Notes: generated from the sequence alone by a model not told the origin. 64,000 bases of DNA from Erodium maritimum (GCA_963921825.1 OY997588.1:125147203-125211202); one strand, 5' to 3'; counted from the stretch's first letter, positions 11,173 through 22,572 are shown. Made by a program: numbers and translations.

Positions 11173-11848
11173 CATAGGCGGACTCACTTGGGTGCCGGAG
11201 GGGTGGGGGGGGGGTCAAATTTGTTTGAATTCCCTTTTACTACATATATTTTTTAGTTTTTATAATTATTCTTTTTCAATATCTTTTAATTCTTCAATTG
11301 TACCCTCCCTCAAATTCTTAATTTTGTTTCTTACCTATTTATTCTAATTTCCTCAGTTTTATCCATGTTTAAATTTCAATTTCCTAATTAATTTATTTTT
11401 TTTGTAATTTTGATTACCTAATCTAATTAGTTTACTTAAACTCTTTCTTATTTAAATCAGTATTTAGGATTTGAGATTATGAATTTGAATTTCTTAATTT
11501 TTTTATGGAAGGTCGACATCACATCTTACAATAATTAAATACTTATTTTTTTTATGTGATGTTCGTATTTTTAATGTTATTTTAAGGGGTTAATTGCTAA
11601 AAACGACATCATATATTATTCACGTTTTAAACTACACTATATTTTGACCATGTTCGTTTACTTACAAAATTTAGAATATTCCGGTAAAATTTTGGACGTG
11701 AACAATATATAAGAATAGTTTTTCGTTGTGGACAATATATAATGCATTTTTAGCAACTAACTCTATTTTTTATATTATCCTAACATCATGTATTAGCGTT
11801 AAAAAAAATTTGTGCCCCTTCTCATTCGAAAAGCTAGATTCGCCACTG
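11173..11848. mobile_element. hAT-type non-autonomous element, 676 bp
   Basis: A perfect 8-bp target duplication AACATCTT lies at 11,165-11,172 and 11,849-11,856. The ends are imperfect inverted repeats starting CATAGGCGGACTC on the left and CAGTGGCGAATCTAGC on the right (reverse complement). CA(G)TGGCG ends plus 8-bp duplication are the hAT signature. It has no ORF of note and contains a G/C run (11,201-11,214). Removing it restores an open frame in the Ulp1 gene, so it is a clean insertion into an exon. Confidence 0.88.
11589..11761. mobile_element. Small MITE-like inverted repeat nested in the hAT element
   Basis: About 35-bp imperfect terminal inverted repeats beginning TTAATTGCTAAAAACG on the left and TTAGTTGCTAAAAATGC on the right (reverse complement) bound an AT-rich ~170-bp core. 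No clear target duplication was found, so the family cannot be assigned. Confidence 0.5.
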
Positions 11849-12765
11849 AACATCTTGGTCATACAATTGAGAGTATTCATGTTTTCAATTTCTTATTCTA
11901 TGGAGGGCATCTTGAAGATGCTACATGCATAGCCATAATGTGAGAAATCTTCAGTAAATAAAAAATGCTAGCAAGTAATATAAAGATAAAAGCGAATATA
12001 ATATATGTATAGCTTAGTTGCGTATTTAACCAGGTGTGACTCTTGATTAGGTCATTCAAGTATTTCTTCGTTATTGGCCCATATGGTGAATGTATATATC
12101 ATGTTCTTTTTCTAAATCATCTTTAACCACTTTTCTCAGCTCCACATAAATATCATAATAGGAATTAGGAATATTTCTAAGAGGGCCCAAATGATTTTAT
12201 CCGTACTCTCTTCATATTACCTTATTATGCAATCGAAAATTCTTATTTGCAAACTTCATATTCATCTTGGACGATGCACGTATCATGATGAGATCTGATA
12301 ACTTAATCTTCTTCGATGATTCATGTGCATAGCTAGGATTTACTAACTTCTTCCTCCTCATTGACGATGTAGGTGTAGGAGGTGTAGGTGCAACCCACAA
12401 TCGTCATTCTTGTTGTGTAGGTGCATGTTTATACACAACAATTTCCATGTAATTCGGTGTATGTGGTAGGTTTAGCCTCATCAGGGTCTCCCTTCTCTAT
12501 ACTATCCTTATCAACATTGGAATTAGCCTCATGAGGGCCTTCCTCATTTTCCCTATTCACTTGACTGTCACCTTCTCCATCTTCATGTTTCTTGTCAAGA
12601 GGGTCTCCCATCTTCATAATTTCTATGTCATCTTCTTGATCTTCATCTCCTTTTTCTACATCTTCATTTCCTTTTGGAAATTTCTTGTCTTCTTCATCTT
12701 CAGCTTCTTGCTCACTAGGACCATTCAAATTAGTCTTCATCTTTCATCCCATCATGAGTTCAAAA

Positions 12766-12925
12766 TATTCCTTCACCTCAGCCTTGAACCTTTTAAGCTC
12801 ATCATCCACCTTTTCCTTGAAGCTTTTAAGCTCATCCTTCACCCCTGCCTTGAAGCTTTTCAACTCCTCATTCACCTCTGTCTTGTCGTATTTTAGGTGA
12901 TCCATTGGTGATGGTTGATCCATTT
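12766..12925 (-). repeat. 33-bp in-frame repeat encoding an 11-residue coiled-coil unit
   Basis: On the minus strand four consecutive ~11-residue units read E-V-N-E-E-L-K-S-F-K-A, V-K-D-E-L-K-S-F-K-E-K, V-D-D-E-L-K-R-F-K-A-E, V-K-E-Y-F-E-L. The DNA shows the matching 33-bp periodicity (CTTGAAGCTTTTAAGCTCATC and variants). This is a hendecad-type coiled coil between the DUF1985 domain and the acidic linker. Confidence 0.7.
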
Positions 12926-13219
12926 GCTCATCAATAGCTTTATATGCAGTTCCAGCATCTTCTTTAGCGTCTTCTTCAATGCCAAAGGATGTCCATTGAA
13001 TATCGCCTCAATTTTTTAACACCTACACTATCGCATCCAACTCCAGATTCGAGTTCAATTCCACCATCTCATTAGAAAAATTATAAATGTATGACCGGGA
13101 TATTTCTGCATTACTGGGCATTATGATGGATATAATTGTTTGACAACAAAAAACAATTAAAAAATAACATTCTACAACATTTGAGGACATAAACCACAGT
13201 ACTAGGGCACAAAACACAT

Positions 13220-13420
13220 TACTAGGACATAAACCCAGTATTTTGAAACTTAAACCACATTACTAGTACATAAACCCCAAGTACTACGACATACACCCCA
13301 GTACGAGGACATACACCCCATTACTAGGACATAAACCCTAGTAACCACATTACTAGGACATAAAGAACATTATTAGGACATGAGCCCTAGTATAACATCA
13401 ACCCCAATACTAGGACAAGA
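13220..13420. repeat. Short degenerate repeat (~20 bp)
   Basis: Repeated ACTAGGACATAAACCCCAGT-like units lie in an intron of the DUF1985 gene. A related loose repeat (CTTGATACTGGGTTAAATTGCATAATAAAA) occurs at about 14,555-14,715. The word TACTA-G/T-GA is shared with the ~100-bp repeat at 3.9-4.6 kb. Confidence 0.55.
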
Positions 13421-14309
13421 ACTACAACATAATAAATAAAAACACATTTCAACATATCCAATAATTCAAATCTAAATATACATAAATTTCTAACCTCAGG
13501 CTTAGCCCCGTCCAATGCCTTTTTCACTGTCTCGGAGGATGGCGATCTACTATACGCCTTGGCCCATATGCACATCCTTGGCAAATGATTGCTATTAGGA
13601 AGAGCTACACCAAGGACACTGGTTAATGCGGGTATGCATTCTGATGCCAATATCTGCATATACATAATAAAATTTGTGAGAAACTCCATGTACACAACTT
13701 AAATAATTCCATGTGAGGAATTATGCCTATTTGCTTACCGTTATAGTATATACGAAACCAAAATATTCCCATCTGACCTCTTTCTTCTTTCCCTTAATAA
13801 CACCATGTGCATCAGCTTTACTAACCACCCATTTGTGCTTTACATACTTCAACATATACTTGAAGAAAATAGTTCCACAAGGGTAATATTTGAACTTCTC
13901 CACGTCATCAATCAATGATTGAGCTCTTTTATCGATTACGTTGTCAGATCTGTCTTTGGGGGTCAAAACTCCTCCAACAAGAAACAACAACGACACCCTG
14001 ATGATATCCATGTCAACCACATTAGGATGGCCCCTATATAAGAAGTCATCAATTAACTCCTTCAATTTCTGTTTCATGTTTTTCATATTAGTTGGATCAT
14101 TCAGGAAGTGTTTCTTCAAGATTATTGAATCTATGTAATTTCTTTTTGAAACCCCCTCAGTGGGAGTTCCTCCACACTACAACACAATTATAAGAGCATA
14201 GTCCTCCAAGGAAAATATCATTGGCGTCCCATTGCTTACAAACCACCTCTTTGATGTTCTATTGACATCGACTTCTCTGACCAGATGTGCCCACCAGATT
14301 GTAGATGAA

Positions 14310-14336
14310 ATATATATATATATATATATATATATA
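14310..14336. repeat. (AT)n microsatellite
   Basis: An uninterrupted run of 13 TA dinucleotides within the N-terminal DUF1985 region, probably in a short intron. Confidence 0.95.
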
Positions 14337-15000
14337 CGTCCACCATAGGATCAAATTGAGTTCTTCTCAGTTCATTGACATGCATATCATTATCCTGCAA
14401 CCTTGCTAATTTAGTCTGAATGGTCCTTGCCATTGAAACTGGATGACTTCTACAAGATATCTTCCCTTCAAAACGGGAGTCCTTGGTCAATTCTGGCTAT
14501 CCGAAGAAATTGTTGTGGTTCACTAGAGCTTTCCATTTCTAAATTGTAAAATACATACACTGATACTGGAAATAAAACCTTGATACTGAGTTAAATTTCA
14601 TAATAAAACCTTGATATTGGGTTAAATTGCAGAATACAAATATTAATACTAGGGCTAAAATCTCGATACTAGGTTAAATTGCATAATAAAAAATCTGATA
14701 CTAGAATAAATTTCCGATATTGTGCACCGGTAACACAATGAGTACCTTAACACATTGTACCACTAATCTCCAATTCTATCTCCATATGCATACATTACAC
14801 TATATACGTATGAACTAGGAATAATGAACAATCATAAACCCTAACCCGACTACACATGCACAATCTACACATAACTTTAAACAAGATGGGAAAATATGCG
14901 TATCAGTTTGTACCTAGGTCGTGGATGAGCCTGGTAGCTTCATTGGGTTCTCGGAACCGGAAATGCTCGTTCTCAGAGAACTGATGTGAATGGGTGTTTT

Positions 15001-15342
15001 AGAAGAAGTCGAATCGAACAGAGTGGTGCTCAAGAACAAGTTGAAGAAGAAGAAGATGAAGAAGAAGCTATATACTGGAGGTTTTCGATCTAAGAAAAGA
15101 TTGGATTGATACTTGGAAGGAAAAGTTATTGGGTGTAATTGAAGTAAGGGTACAGAGGTAATCTCACTTGTATAAAAGATTTATTCATAAAAAAAATGAA
15201 AATTTGGGTAATAGATAAGGAAGAAAAAGGGGAAATTTTGAGATTTAAGTAAGGGTAATAACATAAATTCGCTATTTAAGTAGATGAAACCAAAACAAAC
15301 AACTTGACGACAAAATATGGAGGTCATGGTCTTAAACAAACT
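15001..15342. other. Right flank of the MULE-borne gene; no gene
   Basis: A/G-rich (GAAGAAGAAGATGAAG) then AT-rich sequence. It would be the upstream region of the minus-strand DUF1985/Ulp1 gene and possibly the MULE right end. The left terminus lies outside the window, so terminal inverted repeats cannot be compared. Confidence 0.4.
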
Positions 15343-16323
15343 CCTTTTTTTATCGCCAATGCATATTAAAAACCGGCTCTTTGAAATAATGAGCAATGTT
15401 ATGGAACAACAGATACAACCTAAGAGCATTCCTCTAAGAAACCTCAGGATGACAAAGCCCTACACTAGGGATGAAGATGAACCAAAGACTAACCACTTAC
15501 AACTCGAAATACAACCAGTAGAACAACAAGGAGACCACAATACAACCAGCCAACCCATCCAGGGGTGCAGAAGACAAGAAGAGAAGACAAAAGAAGTACA
15601 CCACAAAGAAAATAAGGTCTTGTAACTTGATTTATCAAACATTAAGCACAATTTTAAAAACAGCCCTAAAATGTCAGATTTGTCCACCTTTAAGCACACA
15701 AAGAACTAGTAGCCTCCAACAACCAAAGCCACCCCTACCCTTAACTAAGTCAGGAATTAAATTTTCTCCTATCTCAAAAGAACCAATATCCTCGAAAGAG
15801 AACAACAGTCTTTAATTCCCGGCGGCCAGCACCACAAAACGAGTGAGAAATTCTGGTAAAAATATACTGGAAACCCCAAGAACCTAACTATTATCAGAGG
15901 GCTTCAATAGGCAGAGGAGCCCAAAGAATTCGTCGGCGGCCAACACCGATGACCGGCGAGCCCGAACCACAGTCGTGGACGGGAACAGAAGAAGACCCAA
16001 AGAGGAATAGAAAGGACGGGGGAGGTGAAGGAAACCTAATAAGGGAGGAGAAGGGATGAAGAGTCTTACCAACTAGTGGAGCCCCAAATCTGTCCTTTGG
16101 AAGAAGAGCTAAGAGAGGCGCCACCGAGGGATGAAGGTTGGACTCCAGAGCAGCGAAATCAACTAAGTCCACAACGATCCAAAACTTGGAAGCGCTTCCC
16201 ACGGCTTGAGAAGGGAGAGGCGCCTGAATTTGAAGAGGAAGCCTTCTCCACCGCAACACCGAAGGAGGAGCTACCATCGCCGTGACCACCGTCATGAGAG
16301 CAGGTCATATCTAAGATTATCCA

Positions 16324-17616
16324 AATGGTGGTGGAAATTTGCTTTGGAGACCAATTCTCTTTGGAAAAAATTCATTTGTGCAAAATATGGTTGGGACAAA
16401 GAGGATTAGGATCTTTCAAACTTGAAGATAGCAGGGAATCAAAAAATTTTAAGCCACATTCAAGCTCTTCTTGCTGACCAAAAATTCAGCAGTGATGTGG
16501 GCTTCTCTAGTCTGGAATGGTTTGCAATTAATGGTGCTAGAGTGGATTTTTGGGGTGATATCTGGCTGGTGGATGTTCCTCTGAAGGAGAGATTTTAGAG
16601 ATTGTATCACCTGTCCATTCACAAGAAGGGGAAGGTCCTACATTTCTGGAATAATGGGAACTGGTATATCCACTTCAGGAGAAAGCTTAGAGGTTGGGAG
16701 TTGGGGCAATTTAGACTACTCTCAGAGCTCCTCAACCTTTTCTCACTACAAGAAACAGATGAAGATAAAGTGGTTTGGAAAATTCATGAAGTTGGGTTCA
16801 AAGTTAAGAGGATGTATTGGTTATTAGGGGACAGTGGATCACAGTTAAAACCTTAGGCTAAACTTTTATGGTATCCTTATCTCCCCCCAAAAATTTCAGC
16901 ATTTGTCTGTTGACTTGTCACAAGGCTTTGCCAACAAAATTGTTTCTAGATGGGAGAGGGATCCATTTATCTCTACAAGATTCACTTTGCCTTTTCTGTG
17001 GACAGGACTTTGAAGAGATAAATCATCTTCTCCTTACTTGTCATAGGTCTTGGTTGGTGTGGACTGCAGTGTTGGATTGGTGGGGGATCAGCAGTGTTAT
17101 GAGGGGAGATTTTCTGGACTTCATGTACTCTTGGAATTATTTAAGCCCTGCTCCTTCTTATAACCAATGGAGGGCAATCATATTTGTCACTCTTTGGCAC
17201 ATTTGGCTGGCCAGGAATGATCTGGTGTTCAATCAGGTATGGTTATCTCACAGCTCAATTTTACAAAAGGTCTAGAGCTACACTTTTAATTTGGATTGGT
17301 CATTATTCAGCAAGCACAAATCCTTTTCTTTCCAGGCTTGGTTCAGTTCTCCAAGGTCGTGTATAAGAAGGAAATGTTGATTGGCATGGCTGGTTCTTTT
17401 TATGGTCTAAGATCTGTCATGTGGATTGAGTATCTCGGCCGCAAAATTTATGGACTGAGACAAATTTGCCTCTTTGTTGGAGATTGTATTCTGCTTTCCT
17501 CAACTTTTAATGGTGGTGTTTCTTTGGTTCTGGGGATGGGTTTGGGGGTTTTTGCGGGTTTTTGCGGGGTTTGGGGGGAGTTGATCTGTCAGTTTGGTAA
17601 GGTAGGGTCTAGTTGA
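16324..17616 (+). pseudogene. LINE ORF2 C-terminal (zf-RVT) remnant
   Basis: Reading frames give K-W-W-W-K-F-A-L-E-T-N-S-L-W-K and later a C-L-F-C...H-L-L-L-T-C-H zinc-binding pattern (about 16,985-17,050), then L-W-H-I-W-L-A-R-N-D. This is the region downstream of reverse transcriptase in plant L1 ORF2. Stops and frameshifts are frequent. It is clearly related to the zf-RVT part of the full LINE at 53.4-54.2 kb. The endonuclease and RT domains are absent because of 5' truncation. Confidence 0.85.
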
Positions 17617-20034
17617 GTCTGGTTGTATTGTTGAACACTGATTTTGTGTGTGAGGGGCATTAGTTTTGTGTTTTCTGTTTTTTTTCTTCTTTTTTTCTCC
17701 CTGTTGTGTGTGGGTAGTTTGACATAGTTTGGTTACTTGAGTGTTTTACTTCTGTGTGATTTTTCTTTTGAGTCCTAGTTTGGATCCTTGGGTTGATATT
17801 TTGGTCTCTCTCAAACACTTGATCAACTGATATGGCAAGGACAATGTTGGGAGTATAGCATCTTGGGTGTTTCCCTTGATTGCCTCTCAAAGACTTAGGC
17901 AAGTGCTAGCTTCTGGGGTTCTCATCTTCTTTAGCCATGCTGGTTGTGTGCAATGTAGGCTTGGATCTTGATTGCTTCAGCCCGTGATGACTTGGAAGGA
18001 TGGGGTTGGAGAGCTGACTCTCCTACGCTTGGTTTTGGGTTTTTTTGCAGGTGTTGTGGATCTGTATTGTTTCTCTGAGGGTGTAGTCGATTGGGTTGGG
18101 TGTGTAGGCTATTTTATTGTGAACTTTTGCTGCATTTTGCTTTAGACCTCTAGTAGTTTGGTCACGTTTGGTGTTTGGTTAGAAAAAGGGAGTTTTGTGG
18201 ATGTAACTTGGGGTGCAAGAAAGGTTAGGTTGTTTTGGTTGGGTTCTTGTAAGAACCACTCCCGGTCAACGCCAGTCAAATCTGCGAAAAACAGGAAAAT
18301 TTAAAAAAATTAGACAGACACTTAAATGAAACTAAATTTGACCCCGAGGGTCATACCGGACTTAAGTTGACCCCGATATCGACCAAAGTGAGTTCCGGGG
18401 GACTCAGGGCAACTTTCTAACCAATTTGGGAAAGGTTGACTTTTCGCTGGAAAAGTCAACCGAGCGACGTTTTGGTCCGTTCGAGGTCCGTTTTGGATCC
18501 AAAAAGCATAGCCGTCATCTCAGCGGTCTTAGTTGAGCCGTTTCCTTGTAACCCGTAAAGTTTCGTAATTTCTTGGAAAAAGTGCCCGTTCGGGGCCCGA
18601 AACGGCCGAATTTCGCGAATCTGATTGGAAAATATCTAGAAGATATTTTTCAAAAAGGTGTGGGACCCACTTGCCACATGTCACCAATGTGGTGGTGTTA
18701 GGTTTATTGGACAAAACAAAAGATGGAAAGGTGGTGTTGGTTTGGTAATTATAGTAAAAGGGTGTGATTTTGAAACAAAACAAAGGAGATGACTTTGTTA
18801 GTCTCGGCCATTTAACAGAAAAGGGGAGTTTTGTAGAGAGAGAAAGTGGAGAGAAGAAAGAGAAGGAGGAAAAGGAAAAAGAAAGGAGAAATGTTAGGGT
18901 TTTGCTATTTCCCGACGATCCAACCGGTGGATCGTCTCAACGATCAAGGAATCGAGCTCCCACCGTCATTCCCTACGGTGAGTACCCTTTCGATTTTCTT
19001 TTTGGTACGTTTAAAGTTTAAGGTTTGGGTTAAAACGAGTAAACTACGAGTGAGTTGAGGTGTGGGGTTCGTTGGAGACGTTTTGGAGCGAAAGATGAAC
19101 GTCTTCCGGTGACCGGAGGCTCGGGGGAGCTCCGGCCACCGTGTAGGGTGGCTGGCCGGAGCTAGGACCAGCCACCACCATGGTGAACCGGCCCCAAAAT
19201 GGCCCTAGTCACCCATGGCCAAGGATGGTCGGGTGGGGCCCACGTGCCCGGGTCACGGGTTTTCGTGTTCGGGTGGTTTAGAACGTTCCCCAAGTCGTTA
19301 ATCCACACCCAGAACACGAAAACCCGAATTTTGGAATTAAATTGTAAAAGTTGTAATTAATGGGTTTAGAAACTTTAAACGCAAATTAAATTACTCGGAA
19401 GTCGGAATTTGATTCCGTCGAGTGCATAGGAACCCTTGAATTATTCTAAGACCGTAGAAACGAAAACGGGAATTTTCGGAGCCCCGGAAGGACGTTTTCC
19501 AATCCCGGGCAGATTCGCCGGGTCGGGCGAAACGGGCCTTTCCGGGTCCATTATTGACAATGTCGTGTAATTGGGAAGTTTGGGAGTGATCAACATTGTC
19601 GGGGTTACTTTTGGGCGTCCAGTTTATTAAAATTCAGTTTATGCCTGCAAGCTTAAAAACATTTTTAAATTGTGTTCTTTTAGATCATGCCACCGACAGA
19701 GGAAAGGGAAAGCTAGGCGAGTGATCGAGATCACACCGGAGCTTGATTGTGAGCTTTTGGAGAAAGCATACGAGGTAGGGAAAAGTAGCCGGATCTCGGC
19801 CCTGATTAGGGAAATTTAACGGTAGAAATGCATGTGACACCGGGGTGTCGTGAGTTAAGTAAGTTTATCGAATAATAGAAAGGCAGGCGACACCGGGTGG
19901 TGGCGTATGATACGGGAACGTATCGAACAATAGAAATGCATGTGACACTTAGTAGTGTCGTAGGAGCAGTGAACTTATCGGTATTAGAATTACTGGAGGC
20001 ATTCGGTTATGCCCGGAGGTTGATTGTTTAGTTT

Positions 20035-20365
20035 GTGTCTTGGGTGGCCATGAGAGCCCGTACTTTACTGTTTGTGTCTTGGGTGGCCATGAGAGCTCGT
20101 ACGTTACTGTTGGTGTGTCTTGGGTGGCCATGAGTGCCCGTGGGGTTGTTGAGCCCGTGTCTTTACTGTTGGTGTGTCTTGGGTGGCCATGAGTGCACGT
20201 GGGGTTGTTGAACCCGTGTTTTACCGTTGGTGTCTTGGGTGGCCATGAGTGCCCGTGGGGTTGTTGAACCCGTGTTTTACCGTTGGTGTCTTGGGTGGCC
20301 ATGAGTGCCCGTGGGGTTGTTGAACCCGTGTTTTACCGTTGGTGTCTTGGGTGGCCATGAGTGCC
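20035..20365. repeat. Tandem array inside the solo LTR (TGTCTTGGGTGGCCATGAG units)
   Basis: Seven copies of TGTCTTGGGTGGCCATGAG occur with spacing of about 40 bp for the first ones and 55-59 bp for the rest, the longer units including GGGGTTGTTGAACCCGTG. Confidence 0.9.
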
Positions 20366-20439
20366 TGTGGAGTGTCAAACCGGTGTTGTTGCTGTTTGTT
20401 GAACTTGCTTATGATTGTGATTGTGGTTACCTGGGGTTG

Positions 20440-20665
20440 GTGAGTGACAGGTCGACAGCTTGATCCGACTTTGGGTCGGGAAAAGTGCGACAGGTCGACC
20501 GCCTGATCCAACCGTCGTGTTGGGAAAAGCGCAATAGGTCGACAGCCTATCCGATTGGGGTCGGGAAAAGTGCGACAGGTCGACAGCCTGATCCAACCGT
20601 CGCGTTGGGAAAAGTGCGACAGGTCAGCCGCCTGATCCAACCGTCGTGTTGGGAAAAGGGCAGGG
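20440..20665. repeat. Second tandem array inside the solo LTR (GCGACAGGTCGACAGCCTGA units)
   Basis: About five copies of an approximately 42-bp unit containing GACAGGTCGACNGCCTGATCC and CGTTGGGAAAAG. Confidence 0.85.
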
Positions 20666-21575
20666 GGTTACCGATCTACTGGAGTGCGATCCTTTGCGAT
20701 CTTGTTTGGTGTGTGTTCCCTTGTGATCTTGGGTGTTGCGTGGTTATTTTTCGTGTCCTTGGAGGAAGTCAAAATCGTTGGGTCGGGTCTACATTACGTG
20801 TCTGAGTGTTGAGTCGGTTGAGGAAAGTAATAGTCGTGTGTTAGTCGGGTTACTTGAGTTTGGGGATAGTAGTCCCCGGTGTTTGGGTTGTTGTTGGTGT
20901 TACCGGCATTGTCTGCTAGTATGCCGTAGTCAGCCTGTTATCCGTGGTGGTGAGCGAACGCTCACCCCTAGCTGCTTTTCCTATAGGTACGGGTCGCGGG
21001 ATGGACTAGGTGAGCTCTCGAAGCTTGAAGAGCTAGGAGCGGGAGTCCGGGTTTCCTTTTGAGTCTAGCGACGTACGCCTTGTATTTTGTCCGCTTGTTG
21101 GGACGTACTTTTGAGTTGTAAATTATTATTTTGATGAACAAAATGGTGGTTTTAAAGTGATTTATTTAAAAGGTTTAAAAATGTTTTATTGTCTTAAACG
21201 TTCGCGTTCCGGGTTCGGTTCTACTGAATTTGGGGCGTGACAGTTCTAAATTGTAACCTTTTGTTGTCTTGAGAGTTTAAGTAGTTAACTCTTGGCCTCT
21301 TCTTTATTTCAAAGAATTAGACCCTTAATAAAACTTCAGTTGATAAAAAAAAAATCCAAGATTATCCACTCCGAGGACGAAGGGGAATATCGACCCACGA
21401 CCAGATCTGACTTGCTTCAACAACAACATGAATCGGAAGAGGGAAGAAGAGGAAGTCAGGAACTCGATTCACCAAGCAAACAGGTAGAAGTCTTATTCAA
21501 ACCCGCGAAGATCCACATCTTTCCGGCGAAGAAGAACCTCTCACTCCAAATATGAAAAGGCTCGGCTGTCTGCGA

Positions 21576-21601
21576 GGGGGGGGGGGGGGGGGGGGGGGGG
21601 G
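21576..21601 (+). repeat. 26-base homopolymer G run
   Basis: An uninterrupted run of 26 G within the outer non-LTR element. Its true length may be uncertain in an assembly, and it could form G-quadruplex DNA. Confidence 0.9.
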
Positions 21602-21803
21602 ATTTCAAAGGGGGAGAAAGAGAAGTCAGGGCTGGGGAAACGCAAATAAAGTACCCCTGTTGGCGATCTCCGTGGTCGAGAGGACCAAGGTACCACCGAC
21701 GGCGGAGGAAGGAAGCGTGGCGAGGAGTGAAAAGGAACGGTCTAGGGTTTTCTAGAGAGAAGACGCTCTTCAGGAGCTTGATGTTGTAATAATGAGTTTC
21801 CTT

Positions 21804-22565
21804 TGGTCTTACACAACTTTAAAATAAGGTCAATTAGCTAAATGCCATGTAAATTTAATTTATTCATTAGAAACATTAGATCTTATCTATAGATTAGCAT
21901 CGTCTGGACTCGTCAGTTTCGACACTATTGACAGACAATCGACATTGGTGTGAAGCGTTGACGTTGATTTGACGTTGAGCTCTACAATGACGTAGCTAAT
22001 CAACGTTGATGGTGAAATCGCTAGACTTGACGTCAATGTTGATTAGAGTTTTTGCCACTACACATGCTCCTATCCTTTTAAATCTACGTTCACACATCAG
22101 GTCTTGTCTAAATTACACCCGAAGAAGATGTTACTCATTTGCTAGCAATTGGGAAGACCGTGAGCTAAATCGATTGACAATTAAATTAAAACCATGTGGG
22201 TAGTGAAGTGATGGAGGCGTCAATCACCGAAATTCATATTCATGTTGTTGGTGGTTGGGGTCTTCGTTCTTTCCATTCCATGAAAAAGTTAGCGCCGAAC
22301 ATGATCCATGCCTCTCTCCGAATACAGTAGAGGAATGTGACGTAAATACAAATTACATCTTATCACTTGATATTTTATTCAATATGCTATGATTTATGTT
22401 ATCTTACTATTCTTTTATAAAAAATTACTATTGTTGATGACAAAAGGGTAATTATTCTTTTACGTTGTTTTTCTAAATTAAGCAAATAACTTCAGTTTTC
22501 CCACATTTCCATTACTATAATCAAATTAATATTAGTCTGATTTCATTTTAAAATAAATGTTATAT
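21804..22565. other. Intergenic, no gene seen
   Basis: Mostly AT-rich, with a TTGACGTTGA-type stretch at 21,900-22,050. The short open frame at 22,006-22,203 resembles no family I recognise. Confidence 0.4.
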
Positions 22566-22572
22566 TTAGTTT

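Larger units (their letters stand above)
11009..15000 (-). pseudogene. DUF1985/Ulp1 gene of a Kaonashi-type MULE, 5' part
   Basis: Minus strand, several exons. A candidate first exon lies at about 14,925-15,000, with a donor GACCTAG|GTACAAAC. The DUF1985 domain is read at about 14,490-13,600. It begins with a K-I-S-C-R-S-H block, then F-S-L-E-D-Y-A-L-I before a C-G-G-T-P (family: EFALITGL-x-CG-x-P). L-L-F-L-V-G-G-V-L-T-P-K-D and Y-Y-P-C-G-T-I-F-F follow, then across a short intron Y-F-G-F-V-Y...L-A-S-E-C-I-P-A-L. A coiled-coil stretch (12,760-12,925), an acid-rich linker (12,429-12,740) and a basic S/P-rich segment (12,230-12,400) follow. The last readable piece before the copia insertions is V-V-V-L-D-A-Y-I-N-Q-F (about 11,020-11,164 plus 11,857-11,880), split by the hAT-type element. 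Stops, frameshifts and three insertions make it non-functional. Confidence 0.75.
18248..21242 (+). mobile_element. Solo LTR of a Ty3-gypsy chromovirus, 2,995 bp
   Basis: It begins TGTAAGAACCACTCC and ends TTTGGGGCGTGACA, with a perfect 5-bp duplication GTTCT at 18,243-18,247 and 21,243-21,247. The same ends flank the gypsy integrase/chromodomain remnant at 42.3-45.7 kb, which fixes the family and the sense strand (plus here). There is no coding capacity. It contains two internal tandem arrays (20.03-20.36 and 20.44-20.66 kb) and a GAGC...GCTC motif (20,951-20,964) common to the other LTRs of the family. Confidence 0.9.
16324..21353 (+). mobile_element. 5'-truncated LINE with an LTR inserted in its 3' UTR
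   Basis: LINE sequence runs 16,324-18,247 and resumes 21,248-21,353. It starts abruptly in the zf-RVT part of ORF2. The 3' end has the hairpin TCTTTATTTCAAAGA (21,301-21,315), TTAATAAA and GTTGAT with a poly-A run. Target duplications are ATCTAAGATTATCCA (16,309-16,323) and ATCCAAGATTATCCA (21,354-21,368), one mismatch. It is inserted in the opposite strand of the older non-LTR element. Confidence 0.8.
15343..21803 (-). mobile_element. Outer non-LTR element of a three-level nest
   Basis: A minus-strand non-LTR element is represented by 15,343-16,323 and 21,369-21,803, about 1.4 kb once the inner insertions are taken out. Its 3' end shows GGCGAT followed by a run of A (poly-T at 15,345-15,351 on plus). 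Its 5' end on the minus strand carries CTAGAAAACCCTAGACCG. Flanking duplications are TGGTCTTAAACAAACT (15,327-15,342) and TGGTCTTACACAACT (21,804-21,818), differing by one base and one indel. Only weak, non-diagnostic reading frames remain. It contains a 26-base G run at 21,576-21,601. Confidence 0.6.

Noticed and set aside
12531..12896. 121-codon plus-strand frame, F/L/S-rich, membrane-like
   Set aside because: It is the antisense mirror of the acidic linker and coiled coil of the DUF1985/Ulp1 gene.
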